From Sphingomonas ginsenosidivorax (GTDB lineage: Bacteria; Pseudomonadota; Alphaproteobacteria; Sphingomonadales; Sphingomonadaceae): a stretch of DNA of 64,000 bases. Below, piece by piece: positions 27,603 through 36,043 of the stretch. The stretch is taken from positions 1,057,001-1,121,000 of the forward strand of contig NZ_VOQR01000001.1 in the NCBI RefSeq assembly GCF_007995065.1, read 5' to 3'. Under the pieces are notes generated by a model. That model was given only the letters and a program-made list of their open reading frames with translations, made no database searches and was not told the DNA's origin. A program made the position numbers and the translations under genes. How positions within the stretch are numbered: position 1 is the stretch's first letter; each line of letters starts with the position of its first letter.

Positions 27603-30167
27603 CTAGAAGCGATACCGGACCGACCCGGTGACCGTGCGTCCGTACAGGGCGGTGTTGCTGAACACCGCGCTGTTCGACGAAAGGATCGGGTTCAGGCTGC
27701 CGCCACCACGGAAACCGAGCTTGTCGAACAGATTGTTGACATTCAATCCCAGTTCGATGCGCTCGACCGGTCGCACGGTGAGGAAGCCGTTGACGAAGGT
27801 CGAGCCCTTGATCGTGTAGAGATTGAAATCGTCCGACTTGGTGCTGGTCTGGCCGTTGACGCTGACGCCGAAGGCCACGATCCCCGCATCATAGGACGGC
27901 GACACCACGAACAGGAACTTGGGCAGGCCACCCGGGCGGTTGCCGACCAGAGCGGCGGTGCCGCTGCTCGTAATCTTCGAACTCGAATAGGTGGCGTCCG
28001 CGGCGAGGTGGAAGTTGCCGGCCGTGACACGGCTGGTGAACTCGATGCCGTAGGAACGATACCCGTTCGAGATGTTCGGATCATTGTTCGGGGCAGGCAG
28101 GCTGATCCGCGTGAAGTCGTAGTTATTCTCGGTCAGCGTCGAGCGGAAGCCGGTGACTTCCACCGAATAGGAGCCGCCGAGCACCTCGCCACGCTGCTTG
28201 AGCCCGATCTCCTGCTGGTTGAGGAAGTTGACCGAGGTCGACTGCCCTTGCTGGTTGAGCGAACCGTCGGCGTTGAAGTTGCCCGACAAGACGCGGCGGT
28301 CGGCATTGAAGCGTCCACCGCGGCTGGCCCGTGCGAAAATGCTCGTGTTCGTGTTGAAGGCGTAGAGCGCACCCAGCGACCAGCTGAAATAATGATCGGT
28401 ATAGTCGATATTCTCGACCGTCGGGCTGAGCACCAGCGACGGAATCAGCGCGGATCCCAGCGCATCCGCGACACGGGTAACCGGGCCGGCGACGCCGCCC
28501 TGTGCCGTGCCTTCGCCGTGAACGCTGTCGTAGCGGACACTGGCGTCGAGGTTCAGACCGCCGACCTCGTAGCCGACCTGCAGGAAGGGTGCCGCGTCGG
28601 TATAGGTGAGATCGACCCGGCGAGCGCAGCAGCTGCCCCAATTGTCGTTGAACCCGGCCTGGCCGGCGGCCGTCAGCTGCGTGCCGGTCGTCGAGAAGAG
28701 ATCGAGGGGGACGGCATTCTCGCCGTTGAGTTCGCTGTACTGACGGTTGACGTGCCAGTCCTGGACGATGTTCTGCTTCATCACGAACACGCCGGCCGTG
28801 ACGGTCGCCTTGCCGGGTCCGACTTCGAACTTGCCGTTCAACGTCAGGTTGTTGGCGAAGTTGTTCATGTTCTTCATCAACGTATTGATGTTCGGGTTAT
28901 TGTTTACGTACGCCCCGGTATAGACCTGTCCGACGTTCGGACCCGCTGCATAGCGGAGCGAGCCGACCGTGCTGCCGTTGACCGTCGAGCCGATGACGCC
29001 GCCTGCACCGGTACGCGGCGCCACGTTGATGAACTGGGTGGTGAAATTGCCCTTGATCCACTGATAGCGGATGCTGTTGTCGATCGTCAGGTTGTCGGTC
29101 AGGTCGTAATGGAACTGCGCGCCGATGCCGGTGACGCGCGGGTGGATGCCCTGCACCTCGGCGTTCTTCACCCCGCGGCCGTCATAATCGAGATACTGGA
29201 AGCTGCGGTTGTAGATCGAGTAGGACGACCCGTCGCGGCCGTCGAAGGTCGGCAGTGGCGAGAAGCCGGTGATCTTCGTGCCGTTGTACCGGGCGAGCGA
29301 GGGCGTCGTCGTGTTGGTCGGCGCCTGTTCGTCGAGCCGCTTGAAGTTCAGGCGGATGAACCCCCGGTTGTCGGGCAGATCCTTGGTGATGTTCCCCTTG
29401 ATCTGATAGCCGCGCAGGATGTTGAATTTCTCGTTGGTCAGGCCGCCGCCGTTGCGCGCGTAGCCGCCGACATGGAAGCGCAAGGTGTCGTTGATCGGCG
29501 CACCATAGTCGAAGTCGACGCGGTGCTCGCGGTAGCCCAGGCCGTTGCTGTACGCGACCTGCCCGCCAGCCTTGTCGCCGGTCTTGCTGAGATAGTTGAC
29601 GACGGCGCCGGGCGCCTGGCTGGAGAAGGTCGACGCCGAGCCGCCGCGCACCGCTTCGACGCGCTGGACGTTCTGGTCGAAGCGCAGCCAATAGTCGTTG
29701 TTGCCGAAGTTCATGTCGCCGAACAGCACGACGGGCAGCCCGTCTTCCTGCAGCGCGACATATTCGGATCCGCCGGTCGACACCGGGATGCCGCGCACGC
29801 CGATGTTGGCGTTACCGCCCGGGCCCGCGGTGTCGGAGGGCTGAAGGCCAGGGATGTTGCGCAGGACCTCCGCTTCCGAACGCGGCGTGAAGTTCTGGAT
29901 GGCTTCCTGGCTGATCTGCGACACCGAGATCGAACTGCGGAACCGCGATCGTTCGCCGGTGGTCGCGGTCACGACGATATCTTCGCTCTGCGCCGCGGCG
30001 TCGGGGATGTCCCCGGCCTGGCTGACCTGGTCGGCGCCGGTCGCGACGGGCTGCGCCGTGGAGTTGGTCGACTGGGGATCTGCCGGGCCGGTCTGGGCAG
30101 CAAACGCGGGGAACGCCGCAAGCATCGCGATCGGCGACGTGCAGGCAAGCAAAAACCTCATCTTCAT
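27603..30167 (-). CDS. TonB-dependent receptor of the galactosidase/GH68 locus
   Basis: An 854-aa outer-membrane receptor. The signal peptide (LLACTSPIAMLAAFPAFAA) is followed by a TonB-box-like SEDIVVTATTGERSR, a plug with FTPRSEAEVLRNIPGLQPSDTAG, IGVRGIPVSTGGSEYV and VEAVRGGSASTFSSQAPGAVVNYLSK, and a barrel ending RTVTGSVRYRF. A CC pair (GSCCARR) occurs in an external loop. Genes of this subtype often accompany a tryptophan-halogenase-like gene, as here. The position and the shared operator suggest import of the raffinose-type sugar degraded by the neighbouring enzymes. Confidence 0.9.
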   Translation of the reverse strand: MKMRFLLACTSPIAMLAAFPAFAAQTGPADPQSTNSTAQPVATGADQVSQAGDIPDAAAQSEDIVVTATTGERSRFRSSISVSQISQEAIQNFTPRSEAEVLRNIPGLQPSDTAGPGGNANIGVRGIPVSTGGSEYVALQEDGLPVVLFGDMNFGNNDYWLRFDQNVQRVEAVRGGSASTFSSQAPGAVVNYLSKTGDKAGGQVAYSNGLGYREHRVDFDYGAPINDTLRFHVGGYARNGGGLTNEKFNILRGYQIKGNITKDLPDNRGFIRLNFKRLDEQAPTNTTTPSLARYNGTKITGFSPLPTFDGRDGSSYSIYNRSFQYLDYDGRGVKNAEVQGIHPRVTGIGAQFHYDLTDNLTIDNSIRYQWIKGNFTTQFINVAPRTGAGGVIGSTVNGSTVGSLRYAAGPNVGQVYTGAYVNNNPNINTLMKNMNNFANNLTLNGKFEVGPGKATVTAGVFVMKQNIVQDWHVNRQYSELNGENAVPLDLFSTTGTQLTAAGQAGFNDNWGSCCARRVDLTYTDAAPFLQVGYEVGGLNLDASVRYDSVHGEGTAQGGVAGPVTRVADALGSALIPSLVLSPTVENIDYTDHYFSWSLGALYAFNTNTSIFARASRGGRFNADRRVLSGNFNADGSLNQQGQSTSVNFLNQQEIGLKQRGEVLGGSYSVEVTGFRSTLTENNYDFTRISLPAPNNDPNISNGYRSYGIEFTSRVTAGNFHLAADATYSSSKITSSGTAALVGNRPGGLPKFLFVVSPSYDAGIVAFGVSVNGQTSTKSDDFNLYTIKGSTFVNGFLTVRPVERIELGLNVNNLFDKLGFRGGGSLNPILSSNSAVFSNTALYGRTVTGSVRYRF

Positions 30168-30220
30168 AGCAAACCCTCCTGAGTCGCCCCGCTCCGGAGG
30201 CTACGACACCTCCATACCAC

Positions 30221-30240
30221 CGCAACAATCGTTTGCAAGC
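30221..30240 (-). promoter_or_regulatory. LacI-type operator (site B) upstream of the TonB receptor
   Basis: On the minus strand the region reads GCTTGCAAACGATTGTTGCG, 54 bp before the receptor start. It matches site A in 15 of 16 core positions (GCAAWCGATTGTTGCG) and has the central CG of LacI operators. A TATGGA element about 10 bp downstream could be the -10, placing the site over the promoter. Confidence 0.6.
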
Positions 30241-30271
30241 GAAGATGCAATGGATTGCGGGGCCAATTGTC

Positions 30272-31810
30272 TTATTTTTGGCGGGGTATCGCGCTCGCGC
30301 CGATGCGGGTGAGATAATCGCTGTGGGACGGCATGGACTCGGCCATCTTCGCGATCGCATCGGCGAGCCGGTCGACGAACACCGTGCTCGTTCTCCCGCC
30401 GGTCGCCGTGTCGAGCAGTGGGTCGCCAAAGCCGGGATCGTTCAGCTGGCCGATATGGACGGCAAGCCAGCTGGCCGGACCGAACAGATCCATATCGCGG
30501 GCGATCAGCCGGCCACCGCGCTGGAAATGCGCGATCTTCAGCGCGAGCGTCTCGGGGATCGGCATCGCGGCGCATTCCCGCCAGAGCGGGGCATCGTCCC
30601 GCCGGGTCAGCTTGTAATGCAGTATCAGGAAATCGCGAATCCGCTCATACTCGGTGATCGCGACACGGTTGTACTCGTCGATGATCAACGGGTCGAAGTC
30701 ACGCGTCGGGAAATAGGCGAGCAGCTTGGCGATGCCGGTCTGGATCAGATGGATACTGGTGGATTCGAGCGGCTCCATGAAACCGCTCGAAAGCCCGATC
30801 GCAACCACGTTCCGGTTCCAGAACAGGCGGCGGCGACCCGTCGTGAATCGCAGCAATCTGGGCTCGGCAAGCGCCTCGCCGTCGAGGTTCGCCAGGACGG
30901 TCGCGGTCGCCTCGTCATCGGAGATGTGGCGACTGCAATAGACATAGCCGTTGCCGGTGCGGTGCTGCAGCGGGATGCGCCATTGCCAGCCCGCGGCACG
31001 CGCCGTGGAGCGGGTATAGGGCGTGAGGCCGTCACCGCCGGTTACGCACGGCACCGCGACGGCGCGGTCGCATGGCAACCAATGCGTCCAGTCCTCGTAA
31101 CCGGTGGCGAGTGCGCCCTCGATCAGCAGGCCACGAAACCCCGAGCAATCGACGAACAGATCGGCTTCGATCCGTCGTCCGTCCTGCAGGGTGACGCCGG
31201 CGACATGGCCGGTATCGCCGTGAAGCGCCACGTCGCCGACCTTGCCCTCGATGCGCACGACGCCGCGCGCCTCGGCATAATTGCGCAGAAACCGCGCGTA
31301 GAGGCCGGCGTCGAAATGATAGGCATAGTCGAAGGTCGAGGCGACGCTGCGTTGATCCGCCATCGGCGCGGCGAACCGACCCCGGCTGGCCGCACCCCAG
31401 GCCATCGACAGGTCGTCCAGCGGTATCGACGATCCGGCGTCGCGCGCGGCAAGCCAGTGCTGATGCACGGCCACCAGGTCGAAGGGTTTGCCGAACGTGC
31501 CGAAGGGATGGAAATACCGATGCCCGATCTTCGCCCAGTCGACGAATTCGATCCCGAGCTTGAACGTCCCCCGGGTTTCACGGAGGAAATCGGCCTCGGC
31601 GATGCCGAGCGTATCGTTGAACAACTTGATCGGGGGGATCGTCGCTTCGCCGACACCCACGGTGCCGATGTCGTCCGACTCGACAAGCGTGATCGGACAC
31701 CGCGTCCCGAGTGCGTGCGCCAGCGCCGCCGCCGTCATCCAACCGGCAGTGCCGCCGCCAATGATGGCTACAGACCGGATTGCCGTTTCGGTCCTGTCCA
31801 TTCGATCCAC
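30272..31810 (-). CDS. Tryptophan-halogenase-like FAD-dependent protein
   Basis: A 512-aa flavoprotein of the tryptophan halogenase (PrnA-like) family. The FAD-binding start is [25 protein letters not shown] follows, and the Lys corresponding to the catalytic PrnA lysine is present in [12 protein letters not shown]. The halogenase WxWxIP motif is seen as [17 protein letters not shown]. The flavin end [21 protein letters not shown] is also typical. Homologues are frequent beside TonB receptors in sugar loci of Caulobacter, Xanthomonas and sphingomonads, where no indole substrate is known, so true halogenation is unproven. It is upstream of the receptor on the same strand and has its own LacI-type site. 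Confidence 0.9.
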   Translation of the reverse strand: MDRMDRTETAIRSVAIIGGGTAGWMTAAALAHALGTRCPITLVESDDIGTVGVGEATIPPIKLFNDTLGIAEADFLRETRGTFKLGIEFVDWAKIGHRYFHPFGTFGKPFDLVAVHQHWLAARDAGSSIPLDDLSMAWGAASRGRFAAPMADQRSVASTFDYAYHFDAGLYARFLRNYAEARGVVRIEGKVGDVALHGDTGHVAGVTLQDGRRIEADLFVDCSGFRGLLIEGALATGYEDWTHWLPCDRAVAVPCVTGGDGLTPYTRSTARAAGWQWRIPLQHRTGNGYVYCSRHISDDEATATVLANLDGEALAEPRLLRFTTGRRRLFWNRNVVAIGLSSGFMEPLESTSIHLIQTGIAKLLAYFPTRDFDPLIIDEYNRVAITEYERIRDFLILHYKLTRRDDAPLWRECAAMPIPETLALKIAHFQRGGRLIARDMDLFGPASWLAVHIGQLNDPGFGDPLLDTATGGRTSTVFVDRLADAIAKMAESMPSHSDYLTRIGASAIPRQK

Positions 31811-31875
31811 CTCTCACCCTCCATGGCTGCGCCGTCTTGCGGCGTTTGGGATCACGTACGGACGAAACAGACGCT

Positions 31876-31890
31876 TCGCAATCGATTGAA
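31876..31890. promoter_or_regulatory. LacI-type operator (site C) upstream of the halogenase-like gene
   Basis: TCGCAATCGATTGAA contains the same perfect palindrome CAATCGATTG as site A, sharing GCAATCGATTG exactly. It lies about 70 bp before the halogenase-like start, in the 118-bp gap after the cNMP flavoprotein gene, a distance very similar to sites A and B. Confidence 0.55.
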
Positions 31891-31928
31891 ATACGTCTGG
31901 GGCTGCCGACGTTGGAGGCAGCGTGCAA

Positions 31929-33551
31929 TCAGGAACGATCCAAGTTGCGCACATGCTCCCACACGTTGGAGATGACGACGGACCCTTCCCCGACCGAGGA
32001 CGCGACGCGTTTCACCGATCCGGCGCGGACGTCGCCGACGGCGTAGATGCCGGCGCACGATGTGGCGAAGGGTGACACGGCGCCAGCCGCTTCGCTGGTG
32101 AGCACGAAGCCCTTGGCGTCGAGAGCGACCAGTTCGGAAAGCCAGCCGGTATTGGGTGCTGCGCCGACCATCACGAACACCGCGCAGCTTGCCACGATGC
32201 GGTCGCCGTCGGCGTTGCGTATCGTCACCGCCTCCAGGCTGTCCCCGCCATGAAGCGCGACGGCATGGGCCCCGTATTCGATGGTGATCGCGGGATCGGC
32301 CTCGAGCCGGCTCGACAGATAGCTGGACATGGACGAGGCGAGGGTGTCGCCGCGAACCAGCAAGCGGACGTGCCGCGCCGTGCGGCTGAGGAACATCGCC
32401 GCCTGCCCGGCCGAATTGCCGCCGCCGATGACCAGCACCTCCGTATCCCGGCAGAAGCGGGCCTCGTTCTCGGTCGCTGCATAATAGATGCCCGCGCCCT
32501 CGAACTCGGCGAGGCGTGCGATCGGCAGGCGTCTGTACTGGACGCCGGTGGCGACCACCACCGAGGCGGCGAGCACCCGACGACCGTTGGCGAAGGTCGC
32601 ACAAAAGGCGCCGTCATCGAGCCGCTCCAGCGATTCGATGCGCCGGGGCATGACGAAGCGCGTTCCGAACTTCATGGCCTGGACCTCGCCGCGCCACACG
32701 AGGTCGGCGCCGGAGACGCCGGTGGGAAAGCCCATGTAATTCTCTATCCGGCTGGACGTGCCGGCCTGGCCGCCGATCGCGGTCTCGTCGACGACCAGCG
32801 CGCGCAACCCTTCGGCTCCCGCATAGACGCCGGCTGACACGCCGGCGGGCCCGGCGCCGACGATCAGTACGTCGAAGGCCTCGTCCTCGGGAACGTCCTG
32901 GTCGAGTCCGAGCAGCCGCGCCACCTTTTCGGGCGTCGGATCGCTCACCACCACGTCGCGGCCGAACACCACGACGGGCTCTCGCGGCGCGGTGCCGCAA
33001 CTGCTCGCGACATGCGCGGCCTCGGCGCTGCCGAGCGCGTAGGAGCGGTAGGGCAGGCGGTTGCGCGCGGCGAACTCGGCGACTTTCCTGACGGCCCTGT
33101 CCTCGTCCTCGCCGACCAGCACGAGCATGCCGTCGCCGGAATCCAGCTGCCGTCGACGGCGTGCCGCCAGGACCGTGATGACGATGTCCGACATCTCCGG
33201 TATCGCCGCCATCAGGCGGAGCATCGCGGATCGCGGTACCTCGACGACGGTCGTGTCGCTCGCGGCGCGCATCGGCAGCGACCACGTGCCGCCCGACAGC
33301 AGCGAGATCTCGCTCATGAACTGGGTGGGGCCCAGCGTCGAAGGCACCAGCCGGTCGCCCGTGAACGGGTTGACGACCTCGATCTCGCCGTCTTCGACAT
33401 AGACGAAGCGGTCGGCCGGAGCGCCGATCTCGGCCAGCATCGCTCCCTTGCGATAGTGCGTGCGCGTCCCCGCCGCCCGGATCGCGGCAATGTGCGATGG
33501 CTGCAGCGGCACCCGCTGCATTTCCCGCAGGTCGTGCCCGATCGTTTCCAT
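31929..33551 (-). CDS. cNMP-binding / thioredoxin-reductase-like FAD oxidoreductase
   Basis: A 540-aa fusion. Residues 1-140 form a cyclic-nucleotide-binding beta-barrel (GAPADRFVYVEDGEIEVVNPFTG, FMSEISLLSGG, PRSAMLRLM). About 141-205 is a thioredoxin-fold-like stretch without CxxC (FAARNRLPYRSYALG, PVVVFGRDVVVSDPT). From 213 a thioredoxin-reductase-like domain follows: VLIVGAGPAGVSAGVYAG for FAD, VLVIGGGNSAGQAAMFL for NAD(P), and GIYAVGDVRAGSVKRVASSVGEGS for FAD again. The usual CxxC between the halves is absent; only ARFC remains. It therefore probably oxidises or reduces something other than thioredoxin. Confidence 0.85.
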   Translation of the reverse strand: METIGHDLREMQRVPLQPSHIAAIRAAGTRTHYRKGAMLAEIGAPADRFVYVEDGEIEVVNPFTGDRLVPSTLGPTQFMSEISLLSGGTWSLPMRAASDTTVVEVPRSAMLRLMAAIPEMSDIVITVLAARRRRQLDSGDGMLVLVGEDEDRAVRKVAEFAARNRLPYRSYALGSAEAAHVASSCGTAPREPVVVFGRDVVVSDPTPEKVARLLGLDQDVPEDEAFDVLIVGAGPAGVSAGVYAGAEGLRALVVDETAIGGQAGTSSRIENYMGFPTGVSGADLVWRGEVQAMKFGTRFVMPRRIESLERLDDGAFCATFANGRRVLAASVVVATGVQYRRLPIARLAEFEGAGIYYAATENEARFCRDTEVLVIGGGNSAGQAAMFLSRTARHVRLLVRGDTLASSMSSYLSSRLEADPAITIEYGAHAVALHGGDSLEAVTIRNADGDRIVASCAVFVMVGAAPNTGWLSELVALDAKGFVLTSEAAGAVSPFATSCAGIYAVGDVRAGSVKRVASSVGEGSVVISNVWEHVRNLDRS

Positions 33552-33909
33552 GAAACCTGTCCCCTGTGCGTCCCATCCCTAGCCCGGCCACCGCGGCGAC
33601 GGCAATCGATGCAGGCCCGATGCAGGCGCGCCCCCTACGCTTCCCGACCGCGTTGACGATGTCCGGGACGGATTGCAGGACCACCGGACGAGCAGGAAAA
33701 AAGGCGGCCTTGTGCATCCAGCGGCGAACTTCGAGCCGAACTGGTCCGCCTGCACCGTGCCGGCCGTATCGATGACGAGACCCTCCACGATCTCGAACAC
33801 GACCTCGATCTCGAGGAGCTTGCGGCCGCGGCGGCGAAGGGGTGAGCGACGCGCGCCGGGTGCGGTCCGTCGCTCGGCGCCAACGCGGAGCGCGTGGACG
33901 TCGGCCGGA
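33552..33909. other. 358-bp spacer holding a gene remnant
   Basis: No intact gene is present. The plus strand contains the C-terminal remnant listed at 33720-33845. The rest shows no recognisable gene or strong repeat. Confidence 0.5.
33720..33845 (+). pseudogene. C-terminal remnant of a CPA1-type Na+/H+ antiporter
   Basis: A plus-strand frame ending at TGA 33845 reads SGELRAELVRLHRAGRI, then DDETLHDLEHDLDLEELAAA. This charged helical pattern (RAELxxLxxxGxIxDxxxxxLExDLDLEE) is the typical cytoplasmic tail of NhaP/CPA1 sodium/proton antiporters. No membrane part or plausible start precedes it; upstream codons lose the pattern at once. It looks like the scar of a deleted gene. A small independent gene is possible but less likely. 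Confidence 0.45.
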
Positions 33910-34500
33910 TCAATAGGGCGGGTCGAGCCGCTCGCGCTGCGCACGGGCGGCCTGCGTCCACCAGCCGAGATCGTCGGCGAAGCGGGGGAAGGCCCGGGTG
34001 AGAGCGCCGCCACCGTCGCCTGCCGGCTCCCCGGCTGCATCGAACACGTGGCCGATCGAACCCACCGCGATCGTGCTGGACACCACCACCATGCCCATCT
34101 CGGATAGGATCCCGTGCCAGGCGAGGCCGGCGCGCGCCCCGGCAAGGCGCCCGGCCGAGTAGCTGACGATCGCCGCCGGCCGCCAGTACCATTCCTCCAG
34201 GAAATGGTCGGTGAGGTTCTTCAGCCCTGGCTGCACCCCCCAGTTATATTCGCCGGTCACGAAGACGAAGGCGTCGGCCGTCCTGATCTTTTCCGCGAGG
34301 GCCTCGAGCGCTGGCGGCGCCTCGCCGCGGGGATATTCCTTGTACATGCGGTCGAGCATGGGGAGGTCGACCGCCTTGGCGTCGATCAGCTCGGCCGATG
34401 CACCGCGTTCGGCGAAGGCGCGGACGAGCCATTGGGCGAGGCGGATGCCCTGCCGGTCGGAACGATAGGAACCGTAGAAGATCAGAACCCGGTCGCTCAT
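33910..34500 (-). CDS. NADPH-dependent FMN reductase family protein
   Basis: A 196-aa flavodoxin-fold reductase. The FMN phosphate loop is LIFYGSYRSDRQGIRLAQWL and the second FMN segment is FVFVTGEYNWGVQPGLKNLTDHF, characteristic of the NADPH-dependent FMN/quinone reductase family. The start at 34500 (MSDRVLIF) puts the first beta strand at the N-terminus; an upstream ATG at 34572 would add an unstructured tail. It is not obviously in an operon. The role is likely quinone, azo or FMN reduction in the cytoplasm. Confidence 0.85.
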   Translation of the reverse strand: MSDRVLIFYGSYRSDRQGIRLAQWLVRAFAERGASAELIDAKAVDLPMLDRMYKEYPRGEAPPALEALAEKIRTADAFVFVTGEYNWGVQPGLKNLTDHFLEEWYWRPAAIVSYSAGRLAGARAGLAWHGILSEMGMVVVSSTIAVGSIGHVFDAAGEPAGDGGGALTRAFPRFADDLGWWTQAARAQRERLDPPY

Positions 34501-34759
34501 CGCGGCAATTCCTTTTGAAGCATGTGGCGCCAACGCACCGAGCCCAGTGCCCTGCGGTTGATCAGCTTTCAACGCTGCCTAGCAGATCGGCGTTGTTCCG
34601 ATCGGCCCCTGGCTGCCGTGGTAATAGCTGAACGAGGACACCGTGAGGTTGATAGCCCCTCTGGACGAGGAACGTCATTTGCGCACTCCAGAGCGCCGAC
34701 GGCCATCTGTGCCGCGCAAGTCACGACGCCAGTAAGTGTTTCGTATACCTAGGAAATTT

Positions 34760-34835
<76 letters not shown>

Positions 34836-34933
34836 ATACCGGGGCGGATTGAGTGGCGCCGCTGGTGTGGCGCCCCGTCTCCCGGGGAAGCGCGCTGTTA
34901 GCAGGCCAGGCGGAGCGCGCAACCCCTTTTTGT

Positions 34934-36043
34934 CTACCAGCCCACAGTTTTGCGATTTTGGCGGTCGATCGACATCAGGATCGCGAGGCACAGCAGGACC
35001 GTCATCTGCGCCGAGCTGCCAAAACTAACCAAGGGCAGGGGGATGCCGACCACGGGGGCGAGGCCCATCACCATCGACAGGTTGATCGCCACGTAGAAGA
35101 AGATCGTCGTGGCGAGCCCTGCGGCGGTCAGGCGGGCGAAGCGGCCGGTGGCGCGCTGGCCGACGTCGATGCCCCAGCGGATCACGAGCAGGAAGGCGAG
35201 GATCAGCAGGCAGCCGCCGACCAGGCCCCATTCCTCCGCCATCGTTGCGAAGACGAAGTCGGTATGGCCTTCGGGGAGATAGTCGAGGTGGCTCTGCGTG
35301 CCCTGGAGGAAGCCCTTGCCCCAGATGCCGCCCGAGCCGATCGCGATCTTCGACTGGCTGATGTGATAGCCGGTGCCGAGCGGGTCGCTCTCGGGGTCGA
35401 GGAAGATCAGGACGCGGTTGCGCTGATAGTCGTGGAGCAGGAAATTGACCGCGAGCGGGGTCGCGACGGAGAAGGCGAGCCCGCCACCGATGAACAGCCG
35501 GAGCGGGATGCCGGCGAGGAACATCACCGTGCCGCCGCCCGCGCAGATCATCAGCGCGGTACCGAGGTCGGGCTGGAGCATCACCAGCGCCGCGGGGATG
35601 CCGATCAGCAGCGCCGCCGGCCAGATCGCGCTGAAGCGCCGCGTCTCGCCGGGCGGGAGCATGTCGTAGAATTTCGCGCAGGCCAGCACGATCACCGGCT
35701 TCATGAACTCCGACGGCTGCAGGCGAATGAAGCCGAGGTCGAGCCAGCGTTGCGAGCCGCCCGACACCTTTCCGAGCAGTTCGACCGCGAGCAGCGAGAT
35801 GGTGATGATCGCGTAGGCGGGAAGCGCGCAGTCCTTCCAGACCTTCTCGGGCACGCGGGAGAGCAGGATGGCGCCGCCCAGCAGGACGAAGAAGCGCAGG
35901 CCCTGCGACAGCGCCCAGGGCCTCAGCGAGCCGCCGGCGGCGGAATAGAGCACGACTTGGCCGAAACAGCCGATCGCGATGACCAGCAGCAGCACCTTCC
36001 ACGGGAGCTTCGCCAGCGGTTCGGGGACGATCCGTGATCTCAT
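34934..36043 (-). CDS. rodA: Rod-shape peptidoglycan polymerase RodA
   Basis: A 369-aa SEDS-family inner-membrane glycosyltransferase that polymerises lipid II for cell elongation together with PBP2. Family motifs include GSQRWLDLGFIRLQPSEFMKP, LQPDLGTA, and the loop AEEWGLVGG. The late motif reads PLVSFGSSAQ in place of the commoner PLVSYGGS. It ends the mreB-mreC-mreD-mrdA-rodA run, and its ATG overlaps the PBP2 stop by 4 bp (ATGA). Confidence 0.95.
   Translation of the reverse strand: MRSRIVPEPLAKLPWKVLLLVIAIGCFGQVVLYSAAGGSLRPWALSQGLRFFVLLGGAILLSRVPEKVWKDCALPAYAIITISLLAVELLGKVSGGSQRWLDLGFIRLQPSEFMKPVIVLACAKFYDMLPPGETRRFSAIWPAALLIGIPAALVMLQPDLGTALMICAGGGTVMFLAGIPLRLFIGGGLAFSVATPLAVNFLLHDYQRNRVLIFLDPESDPLGTGYHISQSKIAIGSGGIWGKGFLQGTQSHLDYLPEGHTDFVFATMAEEWGLVGGCLLILAFLLVIRWGIDVGQRATGRFARLTAAGLATTIFFYVAINLSMVMGLAPVVGIPLPLVSFGSSAQMTVLLCLAILMSIDRQNRKTVGW

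Noticed and set aside
27513..30182. A plus-strand open frame of nearly 890 codons opposite the TonB receptor
   Set aside because: It mirrors the receptor gene; the absence of stops comes from high GC third positions. No ribosome site or motif supports it.
34573..34759. Small gene between the FMN reductase and tRNA-Lys
   Set aside because: Only short frames without ribosome sites or sensible composition were seen.
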